Below are positions 55,913 to 64,000 of a stretch of DNA of 64,000 nucleotides, piece by piece. Made by a program: the position numbers and the translations under genes. Location: assembly GCA_007244375.1 (NCBI GenBank), contig SCVW01000016.1, forward strand, positions 62,001 through 126,000, given 5' to 3'. This DNA comes from Smithella sp. (lineage in GTDB: Bacteria; Desulfobacterota; Syntrophia; Syntrophales; Smithellaceae). The notes beneath the pieces were generated by a model. That model was not told the DNA's origin. It saw only the letters and a program-made list of their open reading frames with translations, and did not search any database. The first letter of the stretch is position 1; the number at the start of each line of letters is the position of its first letter.

Positions 55913-57574
55913 ATGCTTACACCTGTTCAAATAGTATTGAGCATTTTCTTCGCGATAATCTTATTCAGCATATTTATTCTTTTTAGAAATAATGTTCACA
56001 CGCTTTTAGAAGCTCACTACAAATCATTATTCCTTATTATAATTATTTCTATAGTTTCGAAATTACCTTTCGATTTTAATTTTTTCTATGGTCTTGAATA
56101 CGAAGACGCATATATATTTACCGAATACTCAAGATTTTTACTTTATAATGACTTTTTTTCTTTTGACCTTTTTCAAGCAAAAGGGTGTTTAGTCGGAAGC
56201 ATAAAATATTGCGAACATGTTGGTACTTATAATGGGCATTTTCTGGGGTTATCTTCACTTGGTTATTTTTTTAATAAACTTTTTGGATACTCGCCTCAAG
56301 TAATATGTTTTATTAATTTTTTTGCTTCTCTGTTTTCAGCATGCATAATCTATTTTTTCTCCTATCATATTAGTAAAGACAAAATAACTAGCATCATTTG
56401 TTCTCTAATCTATGCTCTTTCTCCAGCTATGAGTTTATTTCACACATCAGGACTGTCCGAAACGCTATCTTCAACATCGATAATTTTTACTGTTTTCCTG
56501 TTTGTTTTAATTATTGAAAATCAACAGAGACTTGAACTTTCCTATGAAGCAATTTTATGGCTTTTATTATTATTGTCAATTTCATTTTGTCTTTTGCAGA
56601 AAAGAGAAAACTTAATCATTTTATTTTTGCCACTAATATCATTTTTGAAAATGCTAATAGAAAAAAAGATAAATAGTTACAAAATTTTTAGAATTACAAT
56701 ATTTATGATATTTGGATTAATAATTTTGGTGATTTTTAATTATGGAATAAACGTTTTTGATATTGAAAGTCAGGAAAGTCAAGCAATTGCGGCCACTACA
56801 TTTAGCCTTAAATATTTTATTTCTTTATTTCCAGTATTTATAAAATCTTTTTTAACTTTCAAATGGTTCTTTGTTTTTAGTATTTTTGCATTTGTAGGAC
56901 TTATTTTGCGTACTATAAAAATCAAACAAAATCCATTATATATATACCCCATACTCCTTTTTGTCGCTTATCTATTGGCATATACTTTACATTATAGAAG
57001 TTATTATTTCGTAAAGTATGGTCACATAAATGAGTTTGATAGTTTGCGATATATAACAAATTTCTTCCCTTTTTATTGTCTAATAAGTGGTTATGCAATA
57101 GTTAACATATTCAAGACATTGAATAAAATATTAAAACTTCCTAAATATTGTTTGCCAATCCTTTCAATATTTCTAATCGGCTACCTTATTTATGAAAACA
57201 TTATTCTTAAGAAAGATTATTTCCTGATTGAACAAAAAAATGGAATTGCTGCTGTAAACGAAACAATAAGATTAGTTAATCCTATAAATAGTATTATCAT
57301 AACAAATAGGCCTTTAATCTTTCAGGTGCTAGGAAAGGAAACACTGCAAACAATTAATCTTTCATCTATCGGTAGGTCACTAAGTATTTATGATATTAAA
57401 AATAAATTGGATAAATCACACAAAATTTATTTTTTAAAAAAAACGGCTGATGATATTTATGAATATGAACGCTATCCAAAAGCAATGCAATATATAAATA
57501 CATTTGACCTTGAAAAGGTAAAAGAATTTAAAATTGATGGTTTTGAATTATACAAGATAGCATTTCTAATATAA
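55913..57574 (+). CDS. Polytopic GT-C-like membrane protein
   Basis: Very hydrophobic protein of 553 residues with about 11-12 membrane segments. After the second segment an acidic periplasmic loop (YGLEYEDAYIFTEYSRFLL) resembles the Asp/Glu loop of GT-C glycosyltransferases (ArnT/PMT type). The C-terminal 110 residues are a soluble domain. It probably moves a sugar from a lipid carrier onto an envelope target. There is no partner gene nearby, so the substrate is unknown. Confidence 0.6.
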   Translation: MLTPVQIVLSIFFAIILFSIFILFRNNVHTLLEAHYKSLFLIIIISIVSKLPFDFNFFYGLEYEDAYIFTEYSRFLLYNDFFSFDLFQAKGCLVGSIKYCEHVGTYNGHFLGLSSLGYFFNKLFGYSPQVICFINFFASLFSACIIYFFSYHISKDKITSIICSLIYALSPAMSLFHTSGLSETLSSTSIIFTVFLFVLIIENQQRLELSYEAILWLLLLLSISFCLLQKRENLIILFLPLISFLKMLIEKKINSYKIFRITIFMIFGLIILVIFNYGINVFDIESQESQAIAATTFSLKYFISLFPVFIKSFLTFKWFFVFSIFAFVGLILRTIKIKQNPLYIYPILLFVAYLLAYTLHYRSYYFVKYGHINEFDSLRYITNFFPFYCLISGYAIVNIFKTLNKILKLPKYCLPILSIFLIGYLIYENIILKKDYFLIEQKNGIAAVNETIRLVNPINSIIITNRPLIFQVLGKETLQTINLSSIGRSLSIYDIKNKLDKSHKIYFLKKTADDIYEYERYPKAMQYINTFDLEKVKEFKIDGFELYKIAFLI

Positions 57575-57611
57575 TATAGACGAAAATTAAATATAAACAA
57601 TATAATAAATG

Positions 57612-58184
57612 ATGCGTTCAAAAATATTTCTTCTTAATAGTTTTCTTTTATTAATCTTAACCTCATGTTTGACATCATGTGCAAACATCCCTACTTCTTC
57701 ATCTGCCATCCGCACAGTCACCGGAACAGTCACTAAAGTTTCAGACGGAGACACAATTCATCTGACAACACCGGAACAAACAAAACTCCGTGTCAGGCTG
57801 TATGGCATTGATGCACCTGAAACTGTTAAAATCAATAATCACACAGATGAAATCAGTAAAGAGGGTCAACCTTATGGGGAAGAGTCTTGGAGAGCTCTCG
57901 AAAGTAAAATTATGGGAAAACAGGTAAAACTGGATATTCTTGATATTGATAAATACAGGCGCATGGTGGGTATGATTTGGCTGGATAATAGAAATATAAA
58001 TCTGGAAATGATTAAAGAAGGCTATGCGGAAGCGTTTATCGAATATCTTAAAGAGCCTTATAAAACAGAATTCATTAAAGCAGAGAGTGAAGCAAACGCA
58101 GCGAGAAAAGGGATATGGGCTTTGCCTGAATATGAGCGTCCAAGAGATTTTCGTAAGAGACTGAATGTTAGGGGTGCGGAATAA
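57612..58184 (+). CDS. Thermonuclease-like lipoprotein
   Basis: Protein of 190 residues. A lipoprotein-type signal (LILTSCLTSCAN) is followed by a staphylococcal-nuclease domain: VTKVSDGDTIHL, LRVRLYGIDAPET (catalytic Arg/Asp), KYRRMVGMIWL and NAARKGIWALP. The active-site residues are kept, so a DNA/RNA-cleaving, surface-anchored enzyme is likely. The start may be the Met at 57609 or at 57612. The next gene begins 2 bases after its stop. Confidence 0.85.
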   Translation: MRSKIFLLNSFLLLILTSCLTSCANIPTSSSAIRTVTGTVTKVSDGDTIHLTTPEQTKLRVRLYGIDAPETVKINNHTDEISKEGQPYGEESWRALESKIMGKQVKLDILDIDKYRRMVGMIWLDNRNINLEMIKEGYAEAFIEYLKEPYKTEFIKAESEANAARKGIWALPEYERPRDFRKRLNVRGAE

Positions 58185-58185
58185 A

Positions 58186-59058
58186 ATGAAGACAATTTTT
58201 GCTTTTATTGATGATGCTGGTAATTATCAAGCCGAACGGTCTGCTAGATTTACTAAACGCAATCCTTACTTTATTAAGTCCTGTGTTATGATTCCGTCTG
58301 AAAAATGGAAAGTTCTTTCTAATTATAGACACTCTTTAATTAAAAAATATACTGGACAACAAATGCAAGAAATTAAATGGAATCACATTTGGAAACTTAA
58401 TTTAAGGGATAATAAAAAAAAGGATATTTCTTACAAAAACAATGAACTATTTCTTAAGAATATCCCTTATAAAAATGCCTTAAGTTACGCAGAAGAGATG
58501 TTAACACATTTGCCGGATTTGGAAGCAAAGGTTTTGTGTACGGTAACACCAAGCTGTGTTTATACAAAGAAAGTATCTGAAATAAAAATGGAACAGTGGC
58601 ATCTTCAAGATATAATGCAACGAATTGAGATGGAAGTTTCCTACCAAGATCCTATAACAGGACTTGCAGTAATTTTCTGTGACCAAATGAGTGATGATAA
58701 TGAGACCGATATTAAAGAAAGATACTATAATCTATTTTGTCAAGGTGACTTTATTAGAGAATATAAACACATAATGGACTCTGTATGTTTTTTAAACTCT
58801 CATCAATCCGCAGGCATACAACTCGCTGATTTTGTTGCAGGTGCATTTAACGGATTCATGAGAGGATTTGATAAAAGCGAGAAAATTTTTGCTCTTAGAA
58901 TTTATTCTTGTGTTAGACGACGTATGAACGGACAATTAATCGGATATGGAATTATTGATGTGCCTAAAAATCAATCTTGCCGAAAACACTTGGAAGATAA
59001 ATTTAATGCAGATTTTATAAGTTCAGGCATAAACTATAACGATGATATCCCTTTCTAA
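58186..59058 (+). CDS. DUF3800 protein
   Basis: Protein of 290 residues. The N-terminal FAFIDDAGNYQ and the C-terminal HQSAGIQLADFVAGAFNGF match the DUF3800 family, which often lies in phage-defence and mobile regions and has an RNase H-like fold. The ATG at 58186 is chosen because MKTIFAFIDDAG fits the family start; an in-frame Met at 58165 overlaps the nuclease gene. Function unproven. Confidence 0.75.
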   Translation: MKTIFAFIDDAGNYQAERSARFTKRNPYFIKSCVMIPSEKWKVLSNYRHSLIKKYTGQQMQEIKWNHIWKLNLRDNKKKDISYKNNELFLKNIPYKNALSYAEEMLTHLPDLEAKVLCTVTPSCVYTKKVSEIKMEQWHLQDIMQRIEMEVSYQDPITGLAVIFCDQMSDDNETDIKERYYNLFCQGDFIREYKHIMDSVCFLNSHQSAGIQLADFVAGAFNGFMRGFDKSEKIFALRIYSCVRRRMNGQLIGYGIIDVPKNQSCRKHLEDKFNADFISSGINYNDDIPF

Positions 59059-59100
59059 TTTAGTTTATTAATGATTTAAGACGATAATAAAGATTATATA

Positions 59101-59130
59101 AATATTAAGTTTTATTAAATACTTAGCATA
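59101..59130. promoter_or_regulatory. 30-base island operator, site 2
   Basis: Left arm AATATTAAGT, a 10-base spacer starting TTTATT as in site 1, and a degenerate right arm ACTTAGCATA. It lies in the 238-base gap before the gene at 59297, which is otherwise AT-rich with no recognised feature. Confidence 0.45.
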
Positions 59131-59296
59131 AGGTTTTCAGAAAAATTCTTTATTTTCGCTGTCTTGCCTCTAGTTAAAAATAGTTCATACAATTTTGAAT
59201 ATTAAATTCATGTCATATTGATATCCAAATTTAATATTGTTATAAAAGAATAATAGTAAAAAACGAATTATAATGCTTTCAAAACAGAGGTGAATA

Positions 59297-60091
59297 ATGG
59301 GAAGCCACTACGAAAAAAAAGATAATTATACAGACGAACAACTTTATGAACTATGGTGGAACTATTTAAAATTGAGCGATGATTACAAAGAATTCTGCGA
59401 AATAATGAGGTCAATTTCGGATAAAGAAGCTGAAGACGTTGATGAGCAAATTGAAAAAAAATATATAAAAAGACATCCCCATTCAAAAATAAATTTTGAT
59501 TATAAATATTATTATGACCATCAAAGAAATTGGCAATTCATGGGAGATGTTCATAAAAAATCTTTTTCTGATTGGTGGAATACATTTTCAATTCCAAACA
59601 AAAAACCCTCAATTATTAACCTCAAAGATACTGATGTCGAGACTGCCTTCCCATTTTATAAACTCAGATTAAATGTGCACAAAAGGAGAAAAAAATATCC
59701 TCCTCATCCTAAAGAAGTAATTAACTACTTGGTTTCTTCAGACAGATATTTATTTGTAGCTATTCCTATAACGCAGGATTTAAAAAATTCGGAAATAAAT
59801 AAGACAATAACTCATATGCGTAAAGATGCTAGAAAAAAAAATATGGGCACTTTTCAGCGTATGGAATGCCAATTCAGCAGACCGTTGGGAACTATAAGAT
59901 ATGGTGAGCTAAAAAAATATTGTGACATTTATTACAAGCTTTATATTCAAAAAATGAAACCTAAAGTAGTTCAGCGACAAACGAATGTCACTGATAGCAG
60001 CCAATTTACGAAACATAAGAATAAAGCAAGAATCATCATAAAAAATGTTGAAAAAGGTATCTTCCCCGGAAATGAATATTGGGGAAAATAA
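59297..60091 (+). CDS. Hypothetical island protein
   Basis: Protein of 264 residues not recognised. The N-terminus is acidic and aromatic (DEQLYELWWNYLKLSDDYKE). The middle has TFSIPNKK and FVAIPITQDLKNSEINKTIT, and the C-terminus is very basic. The AIPITQDLK...I...I..M and ELKKYCDIYYKL patterns recall DUF6-type proteins that flank replication genes on mobile elements, but this is weak. GAGGTG lies before the ATG. It precedes the PrimPol-helicase gene. Confidence 0.55.
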   Translation: MGSHYEKKDNYTDEQLYELWWNYLKLSDDYKEFCEIMRSISDKEAEDVDEQIEKKYIKRHPHSKINFDYKYYYDHQRNWQFMGDVHKKSFSDWWNTFSIPNKKPSIINLKDTDVETAFPFYKLRLNVHKRRKKYPPHPKEVINYLVSSDRYLFVAIPITQDLKNSEINKTITHMRKDARKKNMGTFQRMECQFSRPLGTIRYGELKKYCDIYYKLYIQKMKPKVVQRQTNVTDSSQFTKHKNKARIIIKNVEKGIFPGNEYWGK

Positions 60092-60192
60092 ATTTAAAAA
60101 ACATTTGACGTCCAACATATTTCAAAAAACCTCTCCAGTATACATCAACTTTTTTTATTATTAGTCTGGCCTTAAAAAATAGGAGGCCATCT

Positions 60193-62148
60193 ATGAAAGA
60201 AGAAAAGAAAGATAAAATTGTATCAACGTTAGAGTGGGCTGAGTTTTATTTATCTCAAGGATTCAGCTTAATTCCACTATTACCAAAAGACAAGACTCCT
60301 GCAATACAATGGAAAGAATACCAGCACAGAAAGCCAACCCAAGCCGAATTAATTAAATGGTTTTCCAATGGAAGAAATAATATCGGTATTGTTACTGGTA
60401 AAATTTCAGGAATTGCAGTGATTGACCTTGACAGTGAAGCGGCTCTTAATTTTGCCAAGCAAAATGATTTTTCTGATACGCCAAGCGTCAAGACAGGAAA
60501 AGGATGCCATCTATATTATAAATATCCCGACAACATTGAAGTGAGAAATTTTCAAAAACGTGATGATTTACCTGACATCGATTTACGGGGTGATGGCGGT
60601 TATGTTGTTGCTCCTCCATCAATCCATTCATCTGGCAACGTGTATCAATGGGTTAAAAATAAGAGTTCCAATGATATTCCTGTATCGGCAAATTTTCCAT
60701 CCATTATTATCAGAAATAAAGAAAATATAAATTCCATTAGAGAGCTTTGCCAAGGTGTTCCACAAGGCAAACGTAATGATTCTATATTCAGAATTACATG
60801 TGCTCTTAAAAAAAATGGCTTAGATATAAATGATTGTTTGGGTCTTGCACACGCAGTAAACGAACGAAACGAACCGCCGCTTTCAGAAAGTGAAGTCGAA
60901 AAAACAGTTAAAGGTATTTTCGATAGGTATAACGAACAGGAATCAGTTTTTCAGTTTTCTGATAATATATATAGGCAAAAAACTGGAAAACTAGATTTAG
61001 CCACTTTCAAGTATTCCGATGTTTTAAAAAAAGGCCACGCACTGCAGAAGTTGGATATTAAGATTGAGTGGATTATTGAAAATATCTTACCAAAGCAAAG
61101 CATCATCCTTTTACATGGAAGGGGTGGCATTGGCAAAACTTGGCTGAGTCTCCAGATAGGCGAAGCTGTTTCAAATGGAAATATCCTTTTGGGACATGCG
61201 ACGCAACAGACTCCTGTCTATTATATCGATATGGAAAATAGTTTTCCTGTCCTAGTCGAAAGAGTAAAAAAACTGAATATTAAGCAAATGCTTTTCTGGC
61301 ACAACTCAAACGAGATACCTCCACCAAAGATTGATTCAGATGAATGGAGCGTTTATAAAGACAATCTTCCGCCAGGATTATTGATTATAGATACATTACG
61401 TGCATTTCAATCTTTAGACGAGAATGATTCGAAGCATATGGCAGAGGTTATGTCACGTCTGAAGATAATGAGGGACAAAGGCTTTACGATTCTTTTACTT
61501 CACCATACCCCAAAAAGTAATGAACGCACTTACAAAGGGAGCACTGCAATTTTTGATTTGTGTGACCATGTTCTAAGCATTCACAGTATAAAGAGACCTG
61601 ACATGGAAGACGAAGATGATGAATTTGGGAAATATAGATGGTTTGGTACGAAAGATAAAACCCGTTACGTGCCTTACCATATGTCGCTTATGTTTGACCC
61701 AGACAAAGGATTTGTCGAAGTTAAAGGGCCTGACATTGATGACTCAGAGAAAATAAAATTAGTTATTACAAAATATATTGCTGATAACGATAGACCGCCA
61801 ACTCAATCAGAAGCTATCGACACTATAACACGGGAAACTGAAATCAGTAAATCATGTGCGCAAAAATTGTTGGGCCAAGGGGAAAAAGTATTTTGGATAT
61901 CAACAAAAGGTGGAGCCAAAAATAAAAAGATTTACGAGCCAGTTTTTGACTTTAATAAACTTATATATGAGGCAGAAACTCAAAAACTAACATACTGCGA
62001 CGAGACCATTGATTTGCTGAGAAAATACTTGGTGTGGTCAAATAGAGACTTCATTTTTTCTAACCAAAACCGGCATCGAAATTTTGATGACCTTATTTAT
62101 CAACACATTGAAAGTTTGTTGAGATGCCTCCAATGCGATAATCAATGA
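60193..62148 (+). CDS. PrimPol and RepA-like helicase replication protein
   Basis: Protein of 651 residues. The N-terminal bifunctional primase/polymerase domain (about 15-170) shows FSLIPLLPKDKTPAI, GIVTGKISGIAVIDLD with the metal-binding DLD, and DLRGDGGYVVAPPS. A PriCT-1-like domain (about 180-245, KRNDSIFRITCALKKNG) follows. The RepA-like AAA helicase has Walker A HGRGGIGKTWLSLQIG and Walker B LLIIDTLRAF, then LLHHTPKS. It is the expected self-replication module of an integrative element. AGGAGG precedes the ATG. Confidence 0.85.
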   Translation: MKEEKKDKIVSTLEWAEFYLSQGFSLIPLLPKDKTPAIQWKEYQHRKPTQAELIKWFSNGRNNIGIVTGKISGIAVIDLDSEAALNFAKQNDFSDTPSVKTGKGCHLYYKYPDNIEVRNFQKRDDLPDIDLRGDGGYVVAPPSIHSSGNVYQWVKNKSSNDIPVSANFPSIIIRNKENINSIRELCQGVPQGKRNDSIFRITCALKKNGLDINDCLGLAHAVNERNEPPLSESEVEKTVKGIFDRYNEQESVFQFSDNIYRQKTGKLDLATFKYSDVLKKGHALQKLDIKIEWIIENILPKQSIILLHGRGGIGKTWLSLQIGEAVSNGNILLGHATQQTPVYYIDMENSFPVLVERVKKLNIKQMLFWHNSNEIPPPKIDSDEWSVYKDNLPPGLLIIDTLRAFQSLDENDSKHMAEVMSRLKIMRDKGFTILLLHHTPKSNERTYKGSTAIFDLCDHVLSIHSIKRPDMEDEDDEFGKYRWFGTKDKTRYVPYHMSLMFDPDKGFVEVKGPDIDDSEKIKLVITKYIADNDRPPTQSEAIDTITRETEISKSCAQKLLGQGEKVFWISTKGGAKNKKIYEPVFDFNKLIYEAETQKLTYCDETIDLLRKYLVWSNRDFIFSNQNRHRNFDDLIYQHIESLLRCLQCDNQ

Positions 62149-62150
62149 TA

Positions 62151-62180
62151 AATATTAAGTAATTTCAATTACTTAATATT
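62151..62180. promoter_or_regulatory. 30-base island operator, site 3
   Basis: Perfect arms AATATTAAGTAATT and AATTACTTAATATT with a TC centre. It starts 3 bases after the replication gene stop and lies upstream of the tyrosine recombinase gene. A further half-site ACTTAATATT is at 62294-62303, just before that gene's ribosome site. Confidence 0.6.
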
Positions 62181-62318
62181 GATATTACGAGCAAAATGCT
62201 ATAAAAATCAATAATTTGCTTGTAATATCCATTACTTGGCAAAGATTTCGCTTTACTTTTTGTATTAAATATTATATATAAATATCGAATATTACTTAAT
62301 ATTTAGGAGAAAACAATA

Positions 62319-62945
62319 ATGAGCGCAAAAAAAGAAGGAAAGACGATTTTACAGAATCCCAATCACCCGAAAAAAGGAGCTTCGACAGTTGTTCAACCGA
62401 TTAGGGATGAGAAGAACATCAAGGCAATACGAAAAATTTTATCAGACAACCCACGAAATCATCTCCTATTCGTAATGGGAATAAACAATGGTTTACGTAC
62501 AGGAGACCTTTTAAAGTTAAAGATAGGGGATGTAAGGACATTAAAAGAGGGCGAAAGCATAAACATCAAAGAGGGTAAAACCGGTAAGCAAAACATTTTG
62601 GTAATTAATAAAACTGTTCATAAAACACTGAATCAATACTTAGCTGAATATAAGCTAAAAGATGATGATTATCTGTTCAAGAGCAGAAAAGGAAATAGGC
62701 CTATCTCGATTCAAGCTGTCAATTTACTCATCAAGAAATGGACATCAGCAATCAATCTTAAAGGCAACTATGGAGCACATTCCTTACGTAAAACATGGGG
62801 ATATTTCCAGCGAAAAGTATTCGGAGTTGGATTTGAGGTGCTCTGCAAGCGATATAATCATGCCAGCCCTGCCGTGACAATGCGGTATCTTGGGATATCG
62901 GATAAAGAAGTTCAGCATATCCTTACGAATAATGAAATTGGATAA
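62319..62945 (+). CDS. Short tyrosine recombinase
   Basis: Protein of 208 residues of the phage-integrase family. Catalytic positions are seen: Arg in NGLRTGDLL, Lys in EGKTGKQN, HSLRKTWG (His-x-x-Arg), NHASPAVTMRYLG (His, then Tyr). A core-binding N-terminal arm is missing, so the length fits FimB-like or mobile-element short integrases. GGAG lies before the ATG. It may process the island or invert DNA in it. Confidence 0.85.
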   Translation: MSAKKEGKTILQNPNHPKKGASTVVQPIRDEKNIKAIRKILSDNPRNHLLFVMGINNGLRTGDLLKLKIGDVRTLKEGESINIKEGKTGKQNILVINKTVHKTLNQYLAEYKLKDDDYLFKSRKGNRPISIQAVNLLIKKWTSAINLKGNYGAHSLRKTWGYFQRKVFGVGFEVLCKRYNHASPAVTMRYLGISDKEVQHILTNNEIG

Positions 62946-63038
62946 AAAATAATTCTCAAAAAACGAAAGATTTGTGAAAAATAATATATAATAAAGATAA
63001 TGAACTTGACAAAACGAGGAGATAAGAAAAATTATATA

Positions 63039-64000
63039 ATGCCACCGATGGTATATTCTTATATTAGGTTCAGTACTCCTGAGCAGATTAAAGGGGATTC
63101 TTTACGCCGACAGACCGAGTGGTCGGAGAAATACGCTAAAGAGCGTGGCTTTGTATTGGATGATAAATTAAAGCTACAAGACTTGGGATTAAGTGCTTAT
63201 TCAGGCGCACATCGAGATAGGGGTGCACTAGGGACATTTCTTCATCTAGTTGAATCAGGAAAAGTTGCCAAGGGTTCCATTTTGATAGTTGAAAGCCTTG
63301 ACCGCCTGTCACGGGAAGAAGTTTTTGTCGCACTCGAACAATTCATGGGACTAATAAGGAATGGGCTTAAAATTGTCACACTATCTGACAACCGAGAATA
63401 TGATAAAAACAACCTAGATGCTATTAACCTTGTCGTTTCCATTATGAGTATGTGTCGTGCACATGAGGAAAGTGCGGTTAAATCAATGCGTTTAGGAAAA
63501 GCATGGGAAAATAAGCGGACTCTTGCCGTCAATGGCACACAAAAACTTTCTAAAAAATGTCCGGCATGGTTAATTCTTAATAAAGAAAAAACAGAGTTCT
63601 TTCCGATGCCAAACAGAGTAAAAGAAATCCAACGAATTTTTAAAATGAAGCTTTCTGGTAAGGGAGCAACTGCCATTGTCCGGGAATTGAACCAAGGATC
63701 AGGATGGAAACCAGGAGACGATAAAAAAAAGAACGAAAATGAGGGCAAAAAAATCGAGTCTGCTTGGAGAGAAAGCTATATTAAAAAAATACTTAAAGAC
63801 CGCTCAGTGATTGGAGAATTCCAGCCACATCGTTTAGGCAGAGGGAAAAAGCGAGAACCCATAGGTGAACCAATACCAGATTATTACCCTAAAGTTATTG
63901 ACACGGATGACTTCTTTCGAGTTCAGGAACAAATCAAATCAAATATACATAAGGGCGGCAAAACCGGAAAGGTAAACAATCTTTTCACTCATATTGCAAA
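63039..64000 (+). CDS. Large serine recombinase, cut by window end
   Basis: At least 320 residues of a large serine recombinase; the stop is outside the window. The resolvase domain shows YSYIRFSTPEQ with the nucleophile Ser12, GDSLRRQTEW, and VESLDRLSREE. A recombinase domain follows (PAWLILNKEK, PMPNRVKEIQRIFKMKLSGK, IRK-type ILKDRSVIGEFQP). Alternative in-frame starts are ATG 63000 and 63048. Large serine integrases insert elements at specific att sites, so this is the best candidate for the enzyme that placed the island in yifB. Confidence 0.88.
   Translation, partial: MPPMVYSYIRFSTPEQIKGDSLRRQTEWSEKYAKERGFVLDDKLKLQDLGLSAYSGAHRDRGALGTFLHLVESGKVAKGSILIVESLDRLSREEVFVALEQFMGLIRNGLKIVTLSDNREYDKNNLDAINLVVSIMSMCRAHEESAVKSMRLGKAWENKRTLAVNGTQKLSKKCPAWLILNKEKTEFFPMPNRVKEIQRIFKMKLSGKGATAIVRELNQGSGWKPGDDKKKNENEGKKIESAWRESYIKKILKDRSVIGEFQPHRLGRGKKREPIGEPIPDYYPKVIDTDDFFRVQEQIKSNIHKGGKTGKVNNLFTHIA

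Larger units (their letters stand above)
46560..64000. mobile_element. AT-rich genomic island inserted in yifB
   Basis: Base composition falls sharply to AT-rich at the yifB break and stays so to the window edge. All genes inside run on the plus strand. Cargo (zinc-ribbon, repeat, Hxs, GT-C, nuclease and DUF3800 genes) is followed by a PrimPol-helicase, a tyrosine recombinase and a large serine recombinase. The left end is seen here; the right end lies outside the window. comM is a known insertion target for islands in other bacteria (AbaR islands in Acinetobacter). Confidence 0.8.

Noticed and set aside
63005-63040. TTGACA and TATAAT as a promoter for the serine recombinase
   Set aside because: The spacer is 23 bases, too long for a sigma70 promoter, and the -10 overlaps the preferred start codon.

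Overview
The window looks like chromosome from a syntrophic or sulfate-reducer-like deltaproteobacterium (Desulfobacterota, something near Syntrophus/Smithella). This is inferred from the gene content: a complete division and cell wall (dcw) cluster, selB, LolA, FabA, many radical SAM enzymes, and dispersed hairpin repeats of the TGTCATTTCGA...TCGAAATGACA type. No rRNA or tRNA gene was seen, so the placement is not firm.

Region 1 (1-10.9 kb, mostly minus strand) is a lipid or acyl-chain modification locus. It holds two related radical SAM proteins, two acyl carrier proteins, a FabZ-like hotdog protein that lacks the usual catalytic Glu, a FabA-type dehydratase/isomerase, a B12-binding radical SAM protein, a polysaccharide deacetylase and a small membrane protein. 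A plus-strand defence insert interrupts it at about 3.05-6.5 kb. The insert has an AbiE-like toxin/antitoxin pair in reversed gene order, behind a palindromic operator, and a gene that joins an Hsp70 (DnaK) substrate-binding domain to an abortive-infection (Abi) protein. Intergenic repeats and a 143-bp MITE-like element lie nearby.

Region 2 (11-45.6 kb) is ordinary core chromosome. It has a flavin reductase-rubredoxin fusion and a DUF1566-OmpA envelope protein. The dcw operon reads on the minus strand as mraZ-rsmH-ftsL-ftsI-murE-murF-mraY-murD-ftsW-murG-murC-murB-ftsQ-ftsA-ftsZ-radical SAM, with a clear sigma70 promoter and three 10-bp-spaced MraZ-type boxes in front of mraZ. Upstream are mltG and ruvX, then selB, a YhaM-like HD/OB protein, an acyl-CoA ligase, nadD-proA, a patatin, a PflA-like radical SAM protein, lolA and ilvE. 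A second copy of the MITE sits at 42.4 kb.

Region 3 (46.56-64 kb, running off the right edge) is an AT-rich genomic island that splits the yifB/comM gene just before its Walker A motif. It carries small envelope and zinc-ribbon proteins, a 93-residue protein made of four 23-residue repeats, a complete His-Xaa-Ser (Hxs) radical SAM peptide-modification locus, a GT-C-like membrane protein, a lipoprotein nuclease, a DUF3800 protein, a PrimPol-helicase replication protein, a short tyrosine recombinase and a large serine recombinase cut by the window edge. Three copies of a 30-bp 10-10-10 inverted repeat lie in its intergenic regions. Decayed fragments of a YjbQ gene and of an EVE-like gene show turnover inside the island.

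All functional statements come from reading motifs; no database search was run.
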